From positions 1-46,960 of the IMG/VR virus record IMGVR_UViG_3300006920_000010: a stretch of 46,960 nt of DNA; one strand, 5' to 3'. This DNA is from a virus. The notes below the pieces were generated by a model. The model searched no databases. It had not been told where the DNA came from and worked only from the letters and a program-made list of their open reading frames with translations. The position numbers were made by a program, and so were the translations under genes. This document shows positions 41,062 to 46,960 of the stretch, piece after piece; the first letter of the stretch is position 1; each line of letters begins with the position of its first letter.

Positions 41062-41424
41062 ATGTTAAAACGAGAACTAGAAGCACGAGTAAAACTGCTA
41101 GAGGAGTCCATCGCTGTACGTCGCCTGGACTTCGACGAAGTTGAAGACCAACGCAACGATGCACTTGATAAGGTCGAAGCCTTAGAGGAGCAAATTGAAG
41201 TACAGCGCATTAATAACCGGGGGTTGCTCGAAGACATCGACCAGCTTCAGGCATTGAAGGGCACGTTCAAGGATGCCACGTTAGAGATCAACCGGATCCG
41301 TCGCGACACTAACGACGCTCGCATCATGATCTATACGATCAGAGAGACCTTCCAGGACAACAACGCGGTGTATAACGCGATGGTATGCCTGCAACAGTGT
41401 CTGAGTGGTGACCTCAGTGAGTGA
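41062..41424 (+). CDS. Coiled-coil protein, 120 residues
   Basis: Residues 1-80 form an almost continuous coiled coil (LKRELEARVKLLEESIAVRR, VEDQRNDALDKVEALEEQIE), with charged and hydrophobic residues in heptad-like order. A helical end contains CLQQCLSG. AGGAG precedes the ATG (41050-41054). It may be an oligomerising scaffold or host-factor binder. The stop overlaps the next GTG start. Confidence 0.72.
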   Translation: MLKRELEARVKLLEESIAVRRLDFDEVEDQRNDALDKVEALEEQIEVQRINNRGLLEDIDQLQALKGTFKDATLEINRIRRDTNDARIMIYTIRETFQDNNAVYNAMVCLQQCLSGDLSE

Positions 41425-41857
41425 TCCCATCGAGAACTTGCTGAAAGCCACGGCTGAGAACAGCATCATTGTCACCACCAAAGAAACAGACATGCCCGTC
41501 GATGAGCGATCGAGCGCCTTCATGATGGCTATCCAGGCGTTGTGTGTAGTCGCCGACACACGCAATGACGAGACCTCGTTCAAGATTCAGGACTCAGACC
41601 AGGGGCCAATGATTTCCGTTGACGGGCCAATGGCCGATTCGCTGCGCATCCTAACGGGTTTGTACGTTGCCACCCTGGTGGATGTGGCGAAGATGATGGA
41701 TGTTAAAACAGGCCTGAGCCATAATAACTATGAAGCCAGCTTGGACACGCTGAAGTGTCTCATTGAGCCGGTGGCCATTAACGCCAGCATGTCACGTGCA
41801 GACATCAAGTACTTGGTGACGGTTTACCTGGAAGCACTCGAGGAGACGCTAGTATGA
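41417..41857 (+). CDS. Hypothetical helical protein, 146 residues
   Basis: I chose GTG at 41417 because it overlaps the previous stop by 8 bases like other genes here; in-frame GTGs at 41405 and 41408 are possible. The protein is acidic and helical (SDPIENLLKATAEN, DSLRILTGLYVATLVDVAKMMD). It has no cysteine cluster or membrane segment. It overlaps the next ATG by four bases. No family is recognised. Confidence 0.7.
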   Translation: MSDPIENLLKATAENSIIVTTKETDMPVDERSSAFMMAIQALCVVADTRNDETSFKIQDSDQGPMISVDGPMADSLRILTGLYVATLVDVAKMMDVKTGLSHNNYEASLDTLKCLIEPVAINASMSRADIKYLVTVYLEALEETLV

Positions 41858-42075
41858 TAACGGCAAACAGACCCAAGTACGACGAGCGCGAGGAGCTCAA
41901 GCGTAAGACAGATGAGTTCCTGGCCAACGGTGGCGAGATCCAGGTGTTGGGGATCACTGAGTCCAAACAGTACTCGGGGGTGAATGAAACTGTCCAGTCC
42001 GCAGCACTCGGTAAGGCTCGTGAGAAGCGCGGCCCAGGCATCACCATCACACCAGGGAGTCGTAACCGTGGATAG
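41854..42075 (+). CDS. Hypothetical protein, 73 residues
   Basis: The protein is charged and probably unstructured at the ends. The N-terminal helix (KYDEREELKRKTDEFLANGG) precedes a small beta part (EIQVLGITES) and a basic tail (AREKRGPGITITPGSRNRG). The acidic-basic pattern resembles small phage regulators but no family is recognised. It overlaps the next GTG by 8 bases. Confidence 0.65.
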   Translation: MITANRPKYDEREELKRKTDEFLANGGEIQVLGITESKQYSGVNETVQSAALGKAREKRGPGITITPGSRNRG

Positions 42076-42277
42076 TCTCGAGGTAATGCACAAGGCCGGT
42101 AGGGTGTCGGCAACAGCTCACACACCTGAGCAGATCGCCATCGCTGATCAATACCGCCATTTGGCTGTTAAGTGGTGCGCGAAGAGAACGCGGTATGATT
42201 TAGAGGCACTGCGTCAAGTCGGGATTGTATACGATCAGGGACGGAAAGGCCTATCCCTAGACAGGAGTAAACTTTGA
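42068..42277 (+). CDS. Hypothetical protein, 69 residues
   Basis: It starts at GTG 42068, inside the end of the previous gene. The protein is helical and basic (AIADQYRHLAVKWCAKRTRYDLEALRQVG) with a C-terminal basic end (GRKGLSLDRSKL). A DNA-binding role is possible by charge, not by family. Its stop overlaps the TTG start of a tiny membrane peptide. Confidence 0.62.
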   Translation: MDSLEVMHKAGRVSATAHTPEQIAIADQYRHLAVKWCAKRTRYDLEALRQVGIVYDQGRKGLSLDRSKL

Positions 42278-42345
42278 CCGATGTTTTACTCGGCTTCACC
42301 GCTTGGGGGTTCGTCTTCCTCGCGGTGTGGCTTGGTACACAATGA
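42274..42345 (+). CDS. Candidate 23-residue membrane peptide
   Basis: This short reading frame starts at TTG with AGGAG (42263-42267) six bases upstream. Its start overlaps the previous stop (TTGA), as elsewhere in this operon. The product, MTDVLLGFTAWGFVFLAVWL plus three residues, is a single hydrophobic span. It overlaps the 3' part of a leftward gene on the other strand. It would be the last gene of the operon. It is plausible from spacing, but too short to prove. Confidence 0.4.
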   Translation: MTDVLLGFTAWGFVFLAVWLGTQ

Positions 42346-42423
42346 GTCCTTCCGCATCCATGCGACCACCTCGTCATAGTAGATTACCGCTATAACAAAG
42401 ATCCAGAACCCGAACACTTCCAT
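42286..42423 (-). CDS. Small single-span membrane protein coupled to primase
   Basis: This 45-residue protein starts at an ATG that shares its A with the primase stop (TGATG), a typical coupling. An N-terminal hydrophobic stretch (MEVFGFWIFVIAVIYY) could anchor it in the membrane, and an acidic cytoplasmic tail follows (REEDEPPSGEAE). Its 3' part overlaps the rightward 42274-42345 frame in antisense. Function is unknown; it may link the replication machinery to the membrane or alter the host. Confidence 0.52.
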   Translation of the reverse strand: MEVFGFWIFVIAVIYYDEVVAWMRKDSLCTKPHREEDEPPSGEAE

Positions 42424-44969
42424 CACACCACCCTCATTGTCGGCTGACCATCAACCACTTTCTTCTGTTGAAGGTAGGCATCATACCGCTCACGTGCTGT
42501 CATTGTCTTATAGTACTCCGCATTCCTGAACGCCCATAACGTCACCTTCTCATAACCAGTGTGCGCCGCCAGTTTGGAGCAGAAGGTGATAGCGGATAGA
42601 ACATGCCCTAGTCGGGATGGTGTCATCGCTCGCAGGTCGGTGTATTCATACTCGGAATCCTGTAGGACGCAGCTTTTCATCGCCAGGATCACATCGTTCA
42701 CCGTCAGTAGATCAGACGCAAACATACCCTGCTTACGCTTAACAAACGACTCAACGCATAGCTGTATTGGTGTCTTAGATGCCTCACTGATGTCACGCAG
42801 GAAGTCAGTTACCGGTGGTGCTGTTGACGGGTTAAAGCGACTGACGTCTACGCAGTTGCGCAGGTACCAGATGCACGCGTCATCACCCCCATTGTCCATC
42901 CAGGTCCAATGATCAGCCCAGTACGCTTTCCATTCGGGCGTCATGTTGTCTTGCCCATCTCGCACGTTCAAGTCAGACCACACGCAGAAGAACCGGCGAG
43001 TGGGACCGTTCAGTCGCAAAGGGAGCTGGCTGTTAGTGGTCATGGTGCCGTTGACGATGTTGCGTACCTGGATCCGTTTGATCCCTTTCTGATTGATTGA
43101 TAGTTTCTTTGGTGGTGCTGTTGCGATGGGTTTCAGCTTGTTACTGACCTCAAGCGCCTCTTTACGATCGCCCAGCTCAGCCTCGTTGATGTGCAGGTAC
43201 TTGGTCCGCAATAGGTATTCTTGGAAGTCACTCAGCAGCTCGTCACCGCTGATCGTTGTAGCATTCTCACCGAGCGCCTTCATCAGTGGCGCAAGTAAAA
43301 AATCTTTGCCTGCCCCTTCGGGCGATCCGAGTAGCATCATGTGATTGATTTTGTTTTCAGGGTGTTGAACGGTGTAGGCCATCCACTCGAGCATGTGCTG
43401 CCGGTGCTCACTCCACCCCATCAGGGTCCAGTGGTTAAGCCATCTTTCTACATCACCAGCCGTACCACTCACCTCGCTGACCTCAGACCACGCGTTACCG
43501 TACACAATACCCTTCTCCTCGAAGATGCGTGGCTTCTTAGGCGCATAGTCCAGCTTATCCACCTTCTGCACTCTACCCATCTGTAAGGCGCTCTTGCGAG
43601 CTTCCTCGTCTTCATGGGCGAAGCTGTTTTGAAAGCCCTCGGGTGTATAGAAAATACCCGTGTTGTGGTCGTACAGCTGATTTTGTTCTTTGATAAAGAT
43701 GACGTCGTTGAAGAACTCGTTGATCGCATCGTCACCGCTGTACCATTCAGCACGTAGCCCAGTCAGGATCGTCTTCGTGTCCTGCTTGCTCCACCCCATT
43801 AGCTGTCGCAGTTCTTCGTGATTGCTCTGTCGCTCCATCACCCCCATGTCTTCCATTACACGAAGGGCCACTGCTGCGATGTCACGCGCTTCTGAGCTCG
43901 CGGGATTGATCCGCTTTAACTCATCCATCGCCTCCTTTAACGGGTCACCGATCGTCTCAACGACGCTGGTGGGTGCGGCATCCATGAAGCTGACGGGCGC
44001 AGGCGCAGGTGCTGCGGTCGGAAGGTCTTCGAACATTTTACTGTTCTTCCAGGTCGTCAGCGTTTTTTTGAAGTCTGGGTCTTGCTCATCAACCCAATGT
44101 AAAAGGTCTCTAGCGGTACGCTCTTGACATGCCCCGTGGTGACACTTAAAACCAATAGACCGGTCTTCATTGGTGAAGATCGCTGCGCCAGAATCGTCTC
44201 CACCGGTGTGCTCTGCAACCCACGGGCAGATAATATCGAATCGACCATTACTTCGCTCCTCTTTGATATGGATCAAGTCGGGGATATTAATTAGGGGGTG
44301 ATCAGGTATGGCCGCAGCACCATCGACTCGAGCCTCACGACGTGGTGCATCAAGGTTAACCTGGAAGGGCGCAGCTAGTTGTTCCAGTGTGACGGTGTTG
44401 AAGGGGTTCCACAACAACATGGCGCACTTGAACGGCTGACCATTCACAAGTTTAGACGCTTTGTTGTTGTACCCTTCAGGTAATCGGACGTACCGCGTTA
44501 CCCCTTTCATGCCGGGATCTTTGCCAGCGGGAGCCAAACCATTAGCCACCAGACCATCAAGCAAGTTTTCCACTCGGCCTCGGTCGGTGCAGGGTGTATC
44601 GAGAATGTACCCCCACTGCTCTGACCCTGGTGACGTCTCGAGGATCCACGACGGTGATGGCAGCTTTTCAACTTCCACCATGTCTAGCTTTTCCTTCACG
44701 TCATCGAGCACAATCACCCGAGTATGACGAAAGAGAACCTTACGACGGCGAGCAATCCCCTGGGCATCACCGTAGAAATGGCTGATCGTGAAGTACTGGT
44801 TGCTCACCGGTTTGAATTGACAGCGACTAAAGTAGTCACCCTTCCAGGCAGCTAAGTGGAGCCCTTTCGGGATGTTGCTCGGGTCTTCTGTAAAATCTGT
44901 GACGTGAGTAAATGGTGTGTCGTCGGCGAATATCGCCCTCAAAAAGTTCTCATTAGAGACTGTTGGCAT
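42423..44969 (-). CDS. Primase-helicase: AEP-like primase with SF3/D5-type helicase
   Basis: This is an 848-residue replication protein. Residues 90-210 resemble the RepB/AEP primase core: VIVLDDV, SWILETSPGSEQWGYIL and TRYVRLPEGYNNK. Near 245-290 lies a candidate zinc region (CPWVAEHTGG ... FKCHHGACQE). The C-terminal helicase has Walker A GSPEGAGKD (about 546-554), Walker B YLHINEAEL (about 590-598) and the later segment MTTNSQLPLRLNGPTRRFF with polar sensor and arginine. It should synthesise primers and unwind the fork for the family B polymerase in the opposite operon. It is the main product of the leftward early block. Confidence 0.88.
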   Translation of the reverse strand: MPTVSNENFLRAIFADDTPFTHVTDFTEDPSNIPKGLHLAAWKGDYFSRCQFKPVSNQYFTISHFYGDAQGIARRRKVLFRHTRVIVLDDVKEKLDMVEVEKLPSPSWILETSPGSEQWGYILDTPCTDRGRVENLLDGLVANGLAPAGKDPGMKGVTRYVRLPEGYNNKASKLVNGQPFKCAMLLWNPFNTVTLEQLAAPFQVNLDAPRREARVDGAAAIPDHPLINIPDLIHIKEERSNGRFDIICPWVAEHTGGDDSGAAIFTNEDRSIGFKCHHGACQERTARDLLHWVDEQDPDFKKTLTTWKNSKMFEDLPTAAPAPAPVSFMDAAPTSVVETIGDPLKEAMDELKRINPASSEARDIAAVALRVMEDMGVMERQSNHEELRQLMGWSKQDTKTILTGLRAEWYSGDDAINEFFNDVIFIKEQNQLYDHNTGIFYTPEGFQNSFAHEDEEARKSALQMGRVQKVDKLDYAPKKPRIFEEKGIVYGNAWSEVSEVSGTAGDVERWLNHWTLMGWSEHRQHMLEWMAYTVQHPENKINHMMLLGSPEGAGKDFLLAPLMKALGENATTISGDELLSDFQEYLLRTKYLHINEAELGDRKEALEVSNKLKPIATAPPKKLSINQKGIKRIQVRNIVNGTMTTNSQLPLRLNGPTRRFFCVWSDLNVRDGQDNMTPEWKAYWADHWTWMDNGGDDACIWYLRNCVDVSRFNPSTAPPVTDFLRDISEASKTPIQLCVESFVKRKQGMFASDLLTVNDVILAMKSCVLQDSEYEYTDLRAMTPSRLGHVLSAITFCSKLAAHTGYEKVTLWAFRNAEYYKTMTARERYDAYLQQKKVVDGQPTMRVV

Positions 44970-45077
44970 GATTATTGCTCTTTCTTTTGCGTTTCGTTAC
45001 ACTATGCCAGTCAGTAGCTCTGTTGCTGGCTTTCTCCTAGCGTGAGTACAGCCGTCACCTTTCGGGGTGGCGGTCTC

Positions 45078-45326
45078 TCAGTCTATCATATTTGGTTTTT
45101 GTTCCAACGTTGACCTCCATTCCTCACACGGTTGCGGATCGTCTTGTGGATAGTGCATCTCAAGCAAGCTGCCATTCTTATCGTCCCATTCCTCCAGCAC
45201 GTTATTGCAACGGGGTTCATCCTGGTACCAGTACCACAACCCATCAGGGTCACACGCGAGCCAGTTGGCCCACTCAGGAGCGTCTTCCCACTCCGGTTTA
45301 GTGTTGTCATCTAGGAATTCAGTCAC
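45078..45326 (-). CDS. Tryptophan-rich small phage protein, 82 residues
   Basis: I chose GTG 45326, with AGGAG (45335-45339) eight bases upstream; longer starts lie in the preceding gene. The product has eight tryptophans and an acidic pI: PEWANWLACDPDGLWYWYQDEP and a later NVLEEWDD. This W-A-x-D-x-x-G-x-W pattern is common in small phage proteins of unknown role. It overlaps the upstream gene by 8 bases and is followed by a 108-base gap holding a hairpin (about 45050-45073) before primase. Confidence 0.68.
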   Translation of the reverse strand: MTEFLDDNTKPEWEDAPEWANWLACDPDGLWYWYQDEPRCNNVLEEWDDKNGSLLEMHYPQDDPQPCEEWRSTLEQKPNMID

Positions 45327-45537
45327 TGCTTCTTCTCCTATGGGAGTACACATTATAGTCATCACCGTACCGCTTTAAAGCATCTATTGCAGTAAGGTCA
45401 GGGACCACGGTGCTGCTATGTTTACCGGTGGTCGAGTGAACGAGCACCCGGACACCGCAAAAATAAACTAGTTTCTTTGGCAGCTTTCTAACAAGCCAGT
45501 GCCAAAATTCTTCTTTAATCACTACATATCTTCTCAT
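45319..45537 (-). CDS. Hypothetical basic protein, 72 residues
   Basis: The protein is basic with a helical N-terminus (MRRYVVIKEEFWHWLVRKLPKK), a strand (YFCGVRVLVHST) and a C-terminal basic tail (YSHRRRSSD). AGGG lies eight bases before the ATG. Upstream (45562-45612) is a set of palindromes that may be its operator. Its 3' end contains the ribosome-binding site of the next gene. No family is recognised. Confidence 0.6.
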   Translation of the reverse strand: MRRYVVIKEEFWHWLVRKLPKKLVYFCGVRVLVHSTTGKHSSTVVPDLTAIDALKRYGDDYNVYSHRRRSSD

Positions 45538-45561
45538 TTGTCAATCCCTTCAGTGGTAAAG

Positions 45562-45612
45562 TTAGCCGAATTCGGTTAAGTATTAGCTGAATCAGCTAAG
45601 TTCGGTTAAGTA
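45562..45612. repeat. Palindromes and 12-base direct repeats, candidate operator
   Basis: A perfect palindrome TTAGCTGA-A-TCAGCTAA (45583-45599) is flanked by direct repeats TTCGGTTAAGTA (45571-45582 and 45601-45612). The left repeat is part of a second near-palindrome, TTAGCCGAATTCGGTTAA (45562-45579). The cluster sits 25-75 bases upstream of the leftward gene starting at 45537. No T-tract follows, so it is not a terminator. Confidence 0.88.
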
Positions 45613-45779
45613 CTTTTCAAATAAAGAGTAAGTACTAAAGTTAAAAGATCGTTTACCGCAGCTTCCAGCGAATGATCCGTGCATGAGAGGGCACCGCTTG
45701 ACACCTGATAACCCTCCCTGACTTTACTTATTCCAACAGAAGGGGTCACGTTAGCTCTCAAATCACAAAGCATTATCAT
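45606..45779 (-). CDS. Hypothetical protein, 57 residues
   Basis: I place the start at the ATG at 45779, which overlaps the previous gene's end by 17 bases; a second ATG is at 45773 and longer frames start further upstream. The sequence MIMLCDLRANVTPSVGI is followed by a helical C-terminus (LEAAVNDLLTLVLTLYLKST). No family is recognised, and no strong ribosome-binding site is seen, so translation would depend on coupling. Confidence 0.48.
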   Translation of the reverse strand: MIMLCDLRANVTPSVGISKVREGYQVSSGALSCTDHSLEAAVNDLLTLVLTLYLKST

Positions 45780-45987
45780 TTGTGCTTGTAGGCTTCTGGG
45801 ATTTTGTGGCTTTGCTTTCTTCATCATTTGTTACCTGCTCTAATAATTCACCAAGGGGAAACACCAGCTCATTGGCGATGTACACAGCCTGATCAAGGCT
45901 ACCCGTCGCATTGCTGACGATCTTCATCAGCTCGTCATCGATGAGGACTTCGAGCGTGTGACCATCTATCTCAACCTGCACTATCAT
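45763..45987 (-). CDS. Hypothetical acidic protein, 74 residues
   Basis: The start is placed at the second ATG of ATGATG, by comparison with the other copies of the repeated cassette. The N-terminal half is beta (IVQVEIDGHTLEVLIDDELM) and is followed by a helix (LDQAVYIANELVFPLGELLEQV), then a Lys-Ser-rich tail. The role is unknown. It is preceded by cassette copy 45985-46007. Confidence 0.68.
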   Translation of the reverse strand: MIVQVEIDGHTLEVLIDDELMKIVSNATGSLDQAVYIANELVFPLGELLEQVTNDEESKATKSQKPTSTNDNAL

Positions 45988-46007
45988 CATTCGTTACCTC
46001 TGGGTTA
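45985..46007 (-). promoter_or_regulatory. Stop-RBS-start cassette, copy 4
   Basis: On the minus strand it reads TAACCCAGAGGTAACGAATG plus ATG. The first TAA ends the upstream gene, AGAGG is the ribosome-binding site, and the final ATG starts the next gene nine bases later. It is identical over 23 bases to copy 3. Confidence 0.85.
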
Positions 46008-46151
46008 ATACTTCTCACTACCCTTTATATAGTAGTAATTCTTCTTGCTTACCTTCTTACAACAGGGGCAGCTTACTCTGCCTGATATATAATAAGCCGA
46101 CCACTGGTGGTCACAACAAAGTTGCTTAACCCACACCCATAAGACTTTCAT
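46005..46151 (-). CDS. Small zinc-ribbon-like protein, 48 residues
   Basis: The product begins MKVLWVWVKQLCCDHQW and contains SCPCCKKVSKKN. Two cysteine pairs (CC and CPCC) separated by about 16 residues suit a tiny zinc ribbon. A basic tail (KKVSKKNYYYIKG) follows. It overlaps no other gene, lies between two cassette copies and uses the second ATG at 46151 by cassette comparison. The stop TAA is itself the first codon of the next cassette. Metal binding is inferred. Confidence 0.6.
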   Translation of the reverse strand: MKVLWVWVKQLCCDHQWSAYYISGRVSCPCCKKVSKKNYYYIKGSEKY

Positions 46152-46171
46152 CATTCGTTACCTCTGGGTTA
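46149..46171 (-). promoter_or_regulatory. Stop-RBS-start cassette, copy 3
   Basis: It is identical to copy 4: TAACCCAGAGGTAACGAATG followed by ATG. Here the TAA is not the upstream stop, which is TAG at 46177-46179; the upstream gene ends five bases earlier. The RBS-to-ATG spacing is nine bases. Confidence 0.85.
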
Positions 46172-46176
46172 AAAGC

Positions 46177-46362
46177 CTATCTAAACCAGCCCGTGAAAGG
46201 GAAAAGTCGCCCTCTGAACTCGTAGGAAAACAGCCCTAAATGGTCTATGGATTTGTAGCCACTTTTATCTACATGATAAGACTGCAACCATATAACAGCT
46301 CTTGAGCGATGTATTGGTCGCCAAGTCGTAACAATCATCGGTCTCCATGCGTACTTACTCAT
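46177..46362 (-). CDS. Hypothetical basic protein, 61 residues
   Basis: The protein begins MSKYAWRPMIVTTWRPIHRS. It is Trp-, Arg- and Tyr-rich, with a pattern AVIWLQSYHVDKSG in the middle and GLFSYEFRGRLFPFTGWFR at the end, suggesting a compact beta fold. The ATG at 46362 is the conserved cassette start; a GTG precedes it. Its start overlaps the upstream zinc-binding gene by 8 bases. No family is recognised. Confidence 0.62.
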   Translation of the reverse strand: MSKYAWRPMIVTTWRPIHRSRAVIWLQSYHVDKSGYKSIDHLGLFSYEFRGRLFPFTGWFR

Positions 46363-46531
46363 CACTCGTTACCCCTGGGTTGTGGTTTGCATTCACGCCA
46401 CCAGTCTGCTCATCTGGTGAGCATTTGTTTATTTTGATTAGCTCTTGGCATTTCTCAGCATAACCGCTTGCTTGATCAAAGTGCATATCACATTTAAGGC
46501 AATCATGCTCATCGTGCATTCTGCATTTCAT
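46355..46531 (-). CDS. Small Cys/His-rich protein, 58 residues
   Basis: The product starts MKCRMHDEHDCLKCDMHFD and so has CxxH, H-x-C and CxxC/H groupings, a likely zinc knuckle. Two further cysteines follow (EKCQELIKINKC). The rest is acidic and polar. The ATG overlaps the upstream stop by four bases (ATGA). The gene's end lies past the next gene's start, so the next cassette is inside its coding sequence. It was too short for a standard ORF cut-off. Confidence 0.62.
   Translation of the reverse strand: MKCRMHDEHDCLKCDMHFDQASGYAEKCQELIKINKCSPDEQTGGVNANHNPGVTSDE
46360..46382 (-). promoter_or_regulatory. Stop-RBS-start cassette, copy 2 (diverged)
   Basis: It reads CAACCCAGGGGTAACGAGTG then ATG. 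AGGGG replaces AGAGG and GTG replaces the first ATG. The first base change removes the TAA, because here the upstream gene reads through. The RBS and second ATG are kept at nine bases. Confidence 0.75.
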
Positions 46532-46743
46532 TTCTCATCTTCCGGATTAAGCCCTTGGCAGCAGTCAACGTAACTGCAAGTGTAGTTATTTTGGTCAAGC
46601 GGTGCGTAGGCACCACACTGGCTACAGGTGGCGGGGAATTGACTTGCCTGCTGTATTCCAAGAATACTGGCGTCGATTATTCTTTCAAGTCGAAAGACTC
46701 TGGTTTCAATAGAAGCTAGGTATTGTTTTGTCTGGTTATCCAT
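46528..46743 (-). CDS. Small protein with C-terminal zinc finger-like cysteines, 71 residues
   Basis: The N-terminal half is helical and may be a coiled coil (NQTKQYLASIETRVFRLERIID). The C-terminal part has C-x2-C (CSQC) and C-x4-CC (CSYVDCC) with polar loops between, a probable zinc ribbon. This layout suits a small protein- or nucleic-acid-binding factor. The start is the cassette ATG at 46743, with AGAGG nine bases upstream. Confidence 0.68.
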   Translation of the reverse strand: MDNQTKQYLASIETRVFRLERIIDASILGIQQASQFPATCSQCGAYAPLDQNNYTCSYVDCCQGLNPEDEK

Positions 46744-46762
46744 TATTCGTTACCTCTGGTTA
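46741..46762 (-). promoter_or_regulatory. Stop-RBS-start cassette, copy 1
   Basis: It reads TAACCAGAGGTAACGAATA then ATG. The TAA stops the junction-spanning gene. The first ATG of the other copies is ATA here, which shows that the second ATG is the real start in this family of cassettes. Confidence 0.82.
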
Positions 46763-46960
46763 TACTTTTGGAAGTGGTATCCACCCATCTAATTTGTTTT
46801 CCCTTCTTACTGGAATTTCAAAGCTCTTACCATCGTCAAGCATCCAGCCATTAGCTTCTTCATCCCAACATACAACAGCCCAGAGACCGTCGAATTGCTG
46901 CCCATGTATAAGAATATACGTCCCATCTTTTGGGGCTTCAGACAAGGGCAATAACTCACC
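46760..46960 (-). CDS. Hypothetical protein, 3' part of the junction-spanning gene
   Basis: This encodes the C-terminal 67 residues of the gene whose start is at position 210 (left end). The frame runs past the window end without a stop and continues exactly in the left copy. PLSEAPKDGTYILIHG, WAVVCWDEEANGW and KLDGWIPLPKV fit the small phage family with the APKDGT motif. The TAA stop is shared with cassette copy 1. Confidence 0.75.
   Translation of the reverse strand, partial: GELLPLSEAPKDGTYILIHGQQFDGLWAVVCWDEEANGWMLDDGKSFEIPVRRENKLDGWIPLPKV
46838..46960. repeat. Terminal direct repeat, right copy
   Basis: It is an exact duplicate of positions 1-123. One copy must be removed to obtain the circular map, giving 46837 unique bases. 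The duplication lies in coding sequence with no special structure, which favours an assembly overlap over a functional packaging end. Confidence 0.97.

Noticed and set aside
45050-45073. Terminator before the primase gene
   Set aside because: The hairpin (CCGCCACC with GGTGACGG, one mismatch) has no T-run on either strand.
1-46960. Prophage or temperate phage
   Set aside because: No integrase, excisionase, CI/Cro-type pair, attachment site or host flanking genes were seen, and the molecule closes on itself.
1-46960. CRISPR array or insertion sequence
   Set aside because: No regularly spaced direct repeats with unique spacers, no transposase and no terminal inverted repeats of IS type were found.

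Overview
The window is one complete tailed-phage genome of the podovirus type, written as an opened circle. The last 123 bases (46838-46960) repeat the first 123 exactly. Joining the ends gives a circle of about 46.84 kb and restores an intact 95-codon gene across the junction. The virion genes combine T7-like tail and ejection proteins (head-tail connector, tubular proteins A and B, gp13- and gp14-like proteins) with a Bordetella phage BPP-1-like head (Bbp17-type capsid, Bbp16-type cement, Bbp19-type protein). Good Shine-Dalgarno sites and this virion set suggest a proteobacterial, possibly marine, host; the host cannot be fixed from the sequence. No integrase, CI-type repressor, reverse transcriptase or phage RNA polymerase was recognised, so the phage looks virulent and dependent on host RNA polymerase.

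The layout is four transcription blocks, with two divergent control regions and two convergent points. (1) Rightward 341-8787 holds replication and nucleotide genes: a possible ribbon-helix-helix protein, a Pro-Ala linker protein, a DUF2800 Fe-S nuclease, a DUF2815 ssDNA-binding protein, dUTPase, family B DNA polymerase, VRR-NUC nuclease, a DUF5664 protein with three cysteine clusters, and a SNF2-type helicase. A terminator and an unusual RNA-like element with three tRNA T-arm hairpins lie at 3023-3146. (2) Leftward 38840-8784 is the late block: degenerate HNH-like protein, terminase, portal, scaffold, capsid, cement, tail tubes, ejection proteins, a 2232-residue polyvalent protein with a zincin motif, fibres and adhesins, and a lysis group. 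(3) Rightward 39330-42345 is a tight run of small unknown genes, probably early host-takeover genes. (4) Leftward 210 through the junction to 42286 holds small genes, several with cysteine pairs and linked by a repeated ribosome-binding cassette, followed by a primase-helicase.

Divergent region 214-340 has a TGTCAA/TTGACA inverted repeat overlapping both candidate -35 boxes. Divergent region 38841-39329 has a perfect 17-base inverted repeat and two further copies of its core; it is the best candidate for an origin or master operator. Replication proteins are split between blocks 1 and 4, so both must be expressed together: primase-helicase, polymerase, ssDNA-binding protein, nucleases and helicase form one replisome. 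At both convergent points genes meet or overlap with no visible terminator.

The most unusual items are the triple T-arm element, the repeated stop-RBS-start cassette, the 38.9 kb inverted repeats, the antisense pair of tiny membrane proteins at 42.3 kb, and the DUF5664-zinc cluster fusion.
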